Shown here: in pieces, positions 58,059 to 64,000 of the stretch
Layout of the letters: each line of letters starts with the position of its first letter
Position numbering within the stretch: position 1 is the stretch's first letter
DNA from: Oscillospiraceae bacterium
GTDB lineage: Bacteria > Bacillota > Clostridia > Oscillospirales > Oscillospiraceae
DNA: 64,000 nucleotides
Direction of reading: 5' to 3'
Assembly (NCBI GenBank): GCA_902778275.1
Contig: CACYXE010000004.1
Span: 1-64,000 of the forward strand
Made by a program: the position numbers and the translations under genes
Notes under the pieces: model-generated
Seen by the model: only the letters and a program-made list of their open reading frames with translations
Told to the model about the DNA's origin: nothing
The model's database searches: none

Positions 58059-59287
58059 GGCAGTCTCCTTGTGCTTGTACTGCTTTCATTGTATGGGGCG
58101 CGGCAGCCTTTGTCAAGGAGGGCGCAGAGCTTTGCCAGCCGGCGCAGGGCCTCGTCCATGGTGGCCTGCTCCCGGGCGAAATGCAGGCGGATCAGGTTGT
58201 TCACATCCTCCTTGAAGAAGCTGGAGCCGGGCACGGCGGCCACGCCGATCTCCCGGGCCATCCACTCGCAGAATTCCAGATCCGTCCAGCCCCGGAAGCG
58301 GGGCAGGTCCAGAAAGTCCCGGATGTCGATCAGCACGAAGTAGGTGCCCTGGGGTACATTGTGCTTCAGCCCGATCCGGTCAAGGCCCCGGAGGAAATAG
58401 GCGCGTTTGTCTGTATACAGCGCCCGCAGGCGCTCATAATAGCTGTCGTCAAAGTGCAGGCCTATCACCGCGGCCTCCTGCAGGGGCGCGGGCGCGCCCA
58501 CAGTCAGAAAGTCGTGGACCTTCTTGGCCATCTCCACCACCTCATCCGGGCCGATCACATAGCCCAGCCGCCAGCCGGTGATGGAGTAGGTCTTGGACAG
58601 GGAATTGCAGGTGACGGTCCGCTCGAACATGCCCGGCAGAGACGCCATGCAGGTGTGTATATGGGGCTCGTAGACCAGATACTCGTACACCTCGTCGGTG
58701 ACGATGTAGGCGTCATATTTCTCTGCCAGAGCTCCGATGGCCAGCAGCTCCTCCCGGGTGAACACCTTGCCGCAGGGGTTGGAGGGGTTGCAGATGATGA
58801 TGGCCTTGGCCCCCTGCTGAAAGCCCTGCTCGATCAGGGCCAGGTCGAAGCCGTAGTCCGGCGGGACCAGAGGAATGTAGATGGGCTGGGCGCCGGAGAG
58901 GATGGCGTCGGCCCCGTAGTTTTCGTAAAAGGGGGAAAAGACCAGCACCTTGTCCCCGGGATTGCAGATGCTCATCATCACGGCCATCATGGCCTCGGTG
59001 CCGCCGCAGGTGACCAGCACCTGGCTCTCCGGGTCGATGGGGCGGCCCACGATGCGGCTGTGCTTTTGGGCCAGCGCCTCACGGAGATTGGGCGCGCCGT
59101 AGGTGACGGAATACTGATGCGGGCCCGCATAGGCCGCCTTGGCCAGGGCGTCCATCAGCTCCCTGGGCGGATCGAAGTCCGGGAAGCCCTGGGACAGGTT
59201 GATGGCGCCGCAGGCGTCGCTGATGCGGGTCATGCGGCGGATGACGGAATCGGTAAAGCTGTTGACCCGGTCGCTCAATGGCTTCAT
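58055..59287 (-). CDS. Class I pyridoxal-phosphate aminotransferase
   Basis: A 410-residue fold-type I aminotransferase. INLSQGFPDFDPP is at the N-terminus, NPSNPCGKVFTREEL near 182, DEVYEYLVY near 213 and the Schiff-base Lys in NSLSKTYSITGWRLGY near 248. The sequence resembles aspartate/kynurenine-type aminotransferases. It overlaps both neighbours by 4 bases (ATGA type), so it is tightly coupled within a three-gene operon. Specificity cannot be read from sequence. Confidence 0.9.
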   Translation of the reverse strand: MKPLSDRVNSFTDSVIRRMTRISDACGAINLSQGFPDFDPPRELMDALAKAAYAGPHQYSVTYGAPNLREALAQKHSRIVGRPIDPESQVLVTCGGTEAMMAVMMSICNPGDKVLVFSPFYENYGADAILSGAQPIYIPLVPPDYGFDLALIEQGFQQGAKAIIICNPSNPCGKVFTREELLAIGALAEKYDAYIVTDEVYEYLVYEPHIHTCMASLPGMFERTVTCNSLSKTYSITGWRLGYVIGPDEVVEMAKKVHDFLTVGAPAPLQEAAVIGLHFDDSYYERLRALYTDKRAYFLRGLDRIGLKHNVPQGTYFVLIDIRDFLDLPRFRGWTDLEFCEWMAREIGVAAVPGSSFFKEDVNNLIRLHFAREQATMDEALRRLAKLCALLDKGCRAPYNESSTSTRRLP

Positions 59288-60423
59288 GCCCGTTCCTCCT
59301 TTTCCAGCTGCCGCAGAAAGGCGCTGACGGCGGCCAGACCCTGACGCAGCTCCTCCTGATCGCTGGCGTAGCCTACGCGGAAGCTGCGGGGCATTTCAAA
59401 GCAGTCGCCGGGGGTGACGAAGGCGCCTGTGGCGTGATACATCCGCTCACAGAACGCGTAGGACTCCAGGTCATAATCATAGAAGACCAGGGCCGTGGTG
59501 CCCGCCCGGGGCTTGCTGTAGTGGATGCGAGGCTCTCCCTGCACCCAGTCATCCAGGATCTGCAGGTTTTCCCGGACGATCCTGCGGCTGCGGGCAAGCA
59601 AAGCGTCCCTCGCGCCCAGAGCCACGGCGGCGATGCGCTCATCCAGCATGCCGCAGCTGATGTGGTTGTAGTCCCGGTGGGACAGGCAGGCACGCAGCAC
59701 ATCCTCGTCGTGGCTGGCGATCCAGCCCAGACGCAGCCCGGCCAGGGAAAAGACCTTGGACATGCTGCTGACGGAGATGCCCTTTTCGTACAGGTCTGCG
59801 ATGGAAGGACTCCAGACGTCCTCCTGGGTCAGGTGGCGGTAGACCTCGTCGCAGAGAAGATAGGAGCCGGCCTCCCGGGCGATGTCCGCGATCTGCCGCA
59901 GCAGCGCCTCATCCATCAACGCGCCGGTGGGGTTGTTCGGGTTGTTGATGCAGATGAGCCTGGTGCCGGGCACAGCCAGGCGGCGCAGCTCATCCGGGTC
60001 CGGCAGGTAGCCGTTTTCTTCCCGCAGGGGCAGGATCTGCAGCTCCGCCTGATAGGCCTCGGGAATGGAATAAAGCTGCTGGTAGCTGGGCATGACGCTG
60101 ACCACCCGGTCCCCCGGCTCCACCAGGGAGTAGAACACATGGTGGTTGGCCCCGGCGGCGCCGTGGGTGGTAACGATGTTTTCCGGTTTGACGGTCCTGT
60201 ACAGGCCGCAGATGCCCCGGAGGAAATCCGGGTGACCCTCGATGTAGCCGTAGGTCATGCGCCGGGCGCAGACTTCTTCCCAGAAGGCCTGCTTGTCCAC
60301 GCCGCTGAGCGCCCACAGCTCGTCCAGAGAGATGGAGTCCACACAGGTCTCGGCGATGTTGTAACGGGCGCCGGTCTCATAGGCGTTCATCCACTCCTCT
60401 ACCTTGAAGGGCTTGATGTTCAT
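59284..60423 (-). CDS. Class I/II pyridoxal-phosphate aminotransferase
   Basis: A 379-residue fold-type I enzyme, different from its operon neighbour. NNPNNPTGALMDEALL is near 160, CDEVYRHL near 190, and the Schiff-base Lys is in SSMSKVFSLAGLRLGW near 220. The N-terminal region (EEWMNAYETGARYNIAETC) recalls the capreomycidine synthase-like subgroup. ATG 60423 follows AAGGAGGAAC. It is the first gene of the operon, behind a folded leader RNA with a strong promoter. Confidence 0.9.
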   Translation of the reverse strand: MNIKPFKVEEWMNAYETGARYNIAETCVDSISLDELWALSGVDKQAFWEEVCARRMTYGYIEGHPDFLRGICGLYRTVKPENIVTTHGAAGANHHVFYSLVEPGDRVVSVMPSYQQLYSIPEAYQAELQILPLREENGYLPDPDELRRLAVPGTRLICINNPNNPTGALMDEALLRQIADIAREAGSYLLCDEVYRHLTQEDVWSPSIADLYEKGISVSSMSKVFSLAGLRLGWIASHDEDVLRACLSHRDYNHISCGMLDERIAAVALGARDALLARSRRIVRENLQILDDWVQGEPRIHYSKPRAGTTALVFYDYDLESYAFCERMYHATGAFVTPGDCFEMPRSFRVGYASDQEELRQGLAAVSAFLRQLEKEERA

Positions 60424-60449
60424 GCTGCTGTTCCTCCTTGTATCATGAA

Positions 60450-60521
60450 ATAAGGGGTCCGGGACCAGCCTTATAACGTGCCGCGCACGCCGTACCTACG
60501 GCCGGGTCCCGAACCCCTTAT
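60450..60521 (-). ncRNA. Folded leader RNA before the aminotransferase operon
   Basis: On the minus strand a 17-bp closing stem with one G.U pair (60521-60505 with 60466-60450) encloses two small hairpins: CCGT/ACGG (60501-60490) and CGTGC/GCACG (60489-60477), plus about ten unpaired bases. It would be a three-way junction starting about 45 bases after the transcription start and ending 26 bases before the start codon. It has no T-run, so it is not a simple terminator. I do not recognise a known riboswitch class. Confidence 0.5.
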
Positions 60522-60567
60522 ATGCTCCCGCACCCGGTGGTGGGGAAGGGAATATTCAACTGTGGGC

Positions 60568-60597
60568 ATTATAATGGATAAAGATGCATTTTGTCAA
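60568..60597 (-). promoter_or_regulatory. Strong sigma-A promoter of the aminotransferase operon
   Basis: On the minus strand consensus TTGACA (60597-60592), 18 bases, consensus TATAAT (60573-60568). The -35 box overlaps the stop codon of the AEC transporter gene upstream. Confidence 0.8.
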
Positions 60598-61547
60598 GAG
60601 CCGAATCCGTAGACCAGGCCCTGATACAGCCAGGAGACGGCGGGCATGGTCAGCAGACACAGCAGGGTGGACATGATGTTCACGCTGCCGGCAAACTGGG
60701 CCTCCTGCTCGCTGCGGTACAGCTGGGCAAACTGGGTCACCAGAACGGCGGCGGGCGCGCCGGCGGTCAGCACCACCACGGTGAGGATCTCCCGTGCCTG
60801 GGGGTGGATGCGAAACAGCCCCAGCGCCAACAGGAGCAGCAGCACCGCCAGGGGGCAGAGCAGCAGCCTGCCCAGAGAGACCAGGTAGGCCCGGCGGTTG
60901 GTGAAGACTTTTTTCAGCTGGGCGTTGCCCAGGATCATGCCCACGGTGAACATGTATACCGGCCCCAGCATAGCGCCGAAGGCGGACACGGTCTCCCCCA
61001 GGATGCCGGGCAGCTGCCAGCCCAGCAGAAACATCACAAAGCCGATCATTACGGCCACCAGTACGATATTCTTGTAAAAGATGGAGAAGCTGAATTTCTT
61101 CACCCCGCTGAGCACCGCCTGGCAGTGGGTGAAGATCAGGAGGTTCATGAGGATGAAGCAGGGGCTGAGATAGATGAGCCCCTCCCCGCCCAGGACACTT
61201 GCCACCAGGGGGATCATGAAGTTGCCCGCATTGGGGTATTCCAGAGAGCAGGTCTCCACCACATTCCAGTGCAGCAGACGCCGGGCCAGCAGCCCCAGCA
61301 GCGCGAAGACGCCCACCGTCAGCAGGGAGGCCAGCAGGCTCACGCCCATGCCGCTGAGCTTGTCCGGGCTGAAGGGATATTGAAAAGCGTCCAGCATGGC
61401 GCAGGGCGTCACCACGTACAGGGCGAAAGCGGAGAGGATCTTGCTGTCTTCAAATTTCATCACGCCCAGCCGGACCACGAGAAAACCCAGAAAGATCTGG
61501 ATGGACATGCCGGCGATTTTGTGGGCCAGCGCCAGTGTCAGTGCCAT
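60594..61547 (-). CDS. AEC-family auxin-efflux-type permease
   Basis: A 317-residue membrane protein with ten hydrophobic segments in the 5+5 arrangement of the AEC family (malonate/malate/auxin-type permeases). Signatures include LGFLVVRLGVMKFEDSKI near the N-terminus, an NAGNFMIPLVASVLG segment (near 105) and APAAVLVTQFA near 265. It probably exports or imports an organic acid or amino acid. The start is ATG 61547 with GGAGGTCCCC; the upstream open frame is non-coding. It lies just upstream of the aminotransferase operon, same strand. Confidence 0.85.
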   Translation of the reverse strand: MALTLALAHKIAGMSIQIFLGFLVVRLGVMKFEDSKILSAFALYVVTPCAMLDAFQYPFSPDKLSGMGVSLLASLLTVGVFALLGLLARRLLHWNVVETCSLEYPNAGNFMIPLVASVLGGEGLIYLSPCFILMNLLIFTHCQAVLSGVKKFSFSIFYKNIVLVAVMIGFVMFLLGWQLPGILGETVSAFGAMLGPVYMFTVGMILGNAQLKKVFTNRRAYLVSLGRLLLCPLAVLLLLLALGLFRIHPQAREILTVVVLTAGAPAAVLVTQFAQLYRSEQEAQFAGSVNIMSTLLCLLTMPAVSWLYQGLVYGFGS

Positions 61548-61639
61548 GGGGACCTCCGATGGAAACGTATTCCAATTGCTCAAAATTATGATAGTCAGTA
61601 TATGCCAGGCGGCGGCAAAAAGCAAGCATTGACAGCGGC

Positions 61640-61669
61640 TTGACGGGCGATGAACCCGTATGGTATGAT
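61640..61669 (+). promoter_or_regulatory. Sigma-A promoter for the ferritin-like gene
   Basis: TTGACG (61640-61645), 18 bases, TATGAT (61664-61669), 38 bases before the start codon. Confidence 0.65.
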
Positions 61670-61706
61670 GCGGGAAAAGGAAAACATTTCCAAAGGAGAC
61701 GATTCC

Positions 61707-62102
61707 ATGAAGCAAAAGATATCCAGAAAACAGAGAAAGCATCTGCTCTATGCCCAACAGGGGGAACTGGATGCGGTGCTGATGTATGAGCGCCTGGCCA
61801 AACGGGTGCGGCACCAGCGGGACGCGGAGGCTTTTCGCCGCCTGGCGGCGGATGAAAACCGGCATGCCTCGGTGTTCTTTGAACTGACGGGCAAGACCCT
61901 GAAGCCCAGGAAAACAAAAGCCGTTTTTGTCCCCTTGCTGTACACGCTGATCGGGCGGAAAAAGCTCTATCCCATCATTGCGAAGAACGAATACTCCGCC
62001 GCGGAAAAATATGAGGGTCTGATCGGCGCCTTTCCCCAGGTGGAGCGTGTGAAGAATGACGAAACACACCACGGTGATGCGGTACTTTCCTTATTGAAAT
62101 AA
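61707..62102 (+). CDS. Ferritin-like/rubrerythrin-type diiron protein
   Basis: A 131-residue helical protein of the ferritin-like superfamily, close to the rubrerythrin-like domain found at the N-terminus of some VIT1/MbfA transporters. Putative diiron ligands are E18 and E27 in QGELDAVLMYERL, E48 and H51 in DENRHASVFFEL, and Glu/His in the second half (KYEGLIG, NDETHHGDA). It lacks the rubredoxin-like Cys domain of true rubrerythrin. A role in peroxide or iron handling is likely in an anaerobe. ATG 61707 has AAAGGAGACG. Confidence 0.75.
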   Translation: MKQKISRKQRKHLLYAQQGELDAVLMYERLAKRVRHQRDAEAFRRLAADENRHASVFFELTGKTLKPRKTKAVFVPLLYTLIGRKKLYPIIAKNEYSAAEKYEGLIGAFPQVERVKNDETHHGDAVLSLLK

Positions 62103-62139
62103 GGTAGTTTTTCACAAAAAGTGCGGCTTCTGCCTGTAA

Positions 62140-63507
<1,368 letters not shown>

Positions 63508-63516
63508 ATATGCTTT

Positions 63517-63553
63517 TCGGAAAAGGACCTGCTCCGCGCAGGTCCTTTTCCTT
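63517..63553 (+). terminator. Enolase terminator
   Basis: A perfect 14-bp stem (63519-63532 with 63538-63551, loop TCCGC) whose right arm carries TCCTTTTCC; the T-run is inside the arm. Confidence 0.8.
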
Positions 63554-63624
63554 GCAATATGTCCGGTCGGGTGGGATAGTATAAACACAAAACACACGAA
63601 TTTAACGACAGGAGGGAAATTCCC

Positions 63625-64000
63625 ATGACAGAAGCGGAACTGGTAAAGAAACGGCAGGAGCTGGTGCACCATATGTTCTCCAGCACCGGGGATGAATTTG
63701 TCCGCATCGTGCTGGAAAACTGCCGCGGAGGCGGCAGCGCCCTGAGCCCGGAGATGGCCGAGCGGATGAACGCGGAGGAATTCGACTGGAACGGCTTCCA
63801 GTGGTTCAAGTTCCACATCGGCGAGCCCAGGGGCAAGACCCGGAAGATCCTGTACCTCCACGGCGGCGGCTGGGTGATGAACTCGGGACTGGCCCAATTC
63901 GCCTTTGCGGAATATCTGGCGCGGGAGACCGGGGCTGAGATCTGGTTCCCGGAGTACCCCATTATCCCGGAGCATAACGGCAAGGAGGCCCTGGACATGT
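63625..64000 (+). CDS. Alpha/beta hydrolase fold-3 protein, N-terminal part (runs off the window)
   Basis: At least 125 residues, truncated by the window edge. After a helical N-terminus (MTEAELVKKRQELVHHMF) the sequence enters an alpha/beta hydrolase core: ILYLHGGGWVMNSG near residue 77 is the HGGG oxyanion-hole motif of the hormone-sensitive-lipase group, and EYPIIPEHNGKEAL near 110 fits the strand and helix before the nucleophile. The Ser, Asp and His lie beyond the window. ATG 63625 has GGAGGGAA. It is likely an esterase. Confidence 0.8.
   Translation, partial: MTEAELVKKRQELVHHMFSSTGDEFVRIVLENCRGGGSALSPEMAERMNAEEFDWNGFQWFKFHIGEPRGKTRKILYLHGGGWVMNSGLAQFAFAEYLARETGAEIWFPEYPIIPEHNGKEALDM

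Overview
The window reads as a chromosomal segment of a spore-forming, anaerobic, high-GC member of the Bacillota, most likely class Clostridia, order Oscillospirales (Oscillospiraceae-like). Reasons: Gram-positive Shine-Dalgarno sites and sigma-A promoters before most genes, a spoVT regulator, AddAB instead of RecBCD, RicT, an ECF ThiT under a TPP riboswitch, a queH/queT pair, many lipoproteins with Gram-positive-style lipoboxes, and oxygen-sensitive Fe-S flavoproteins. No rRNA, tRNA, CRISPR array, intact transposase or replication origin was seen. The organism assignment is inference from gene content; no marker gene was compared.

Layout. 0-5.2 kb: PAP2 phosphatase, holB, ricT and a polytopic glycosyltransferase-like protein. 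5.2-10.0 kb: a lipoprotein and a MarR-controlled heterodimeric ABC exporter operon. 10.0-13.6 kb: an AT-rich island with a candidate small RNA, two lipoproteins, a small membrane protein, a HEPN-like protein and a tyrosine-recombinase scar. 13.6-17.2 kb: the rpmH-rnpA-yidD-yidC-jag block followed by acpP, without dnaA beside it. 17.3-24.9 kb: lipoprotein, riboswitch-controlled thiT, envelope-sugar genes around galU (one preceded by a (GA)11 tract that looks like a phase-variation switch), and queT/queH. 25-35 kb: dCMP deaminase, aminotransferase, addB-addA, rpmE and spoVT.

35.2-43.9 kb holds the most unusual block, a single operon: two CrtI-like FAD oxidoreductases, each paired with an FNR/[2Fe-2S] reductase, surrounding a large GltD-type Fe-S flavoprotein and an orphan HypA. 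It looks like a dedicated electron-transfer system for an unknown, probably lipophilic substrate. A flavodoxin-fold reductase, a Cys-rich protein, a glycerol-1-phosphate dehydrogenase and a methionine-sulfoxide reductase follow in the same direction.

47.6-51 kb: a decayed sortase-anchored surface protein gene, then an ADP-ribose operon (VWA, macrodomain, ADP-ribosylglycohydrolase). 51-64 kb: methyltransferase and hydrolase pair, glycerate kinase, MFS transporter, tex, an operon of two aminotransferases and a degenerate phosphatase-like protein behind a folded leader RNA, an AEC transporter, a ferritin-like protein, enolase, and a truncated alpha/beta hydrolase at the right edge.

Most transcription units end in near-perfect hairpins, many shared between convergent genes. 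Coding assignments to broad families are secure; substrates, RNA elements and the proposed systems are inferences that need homology searches or experiments.
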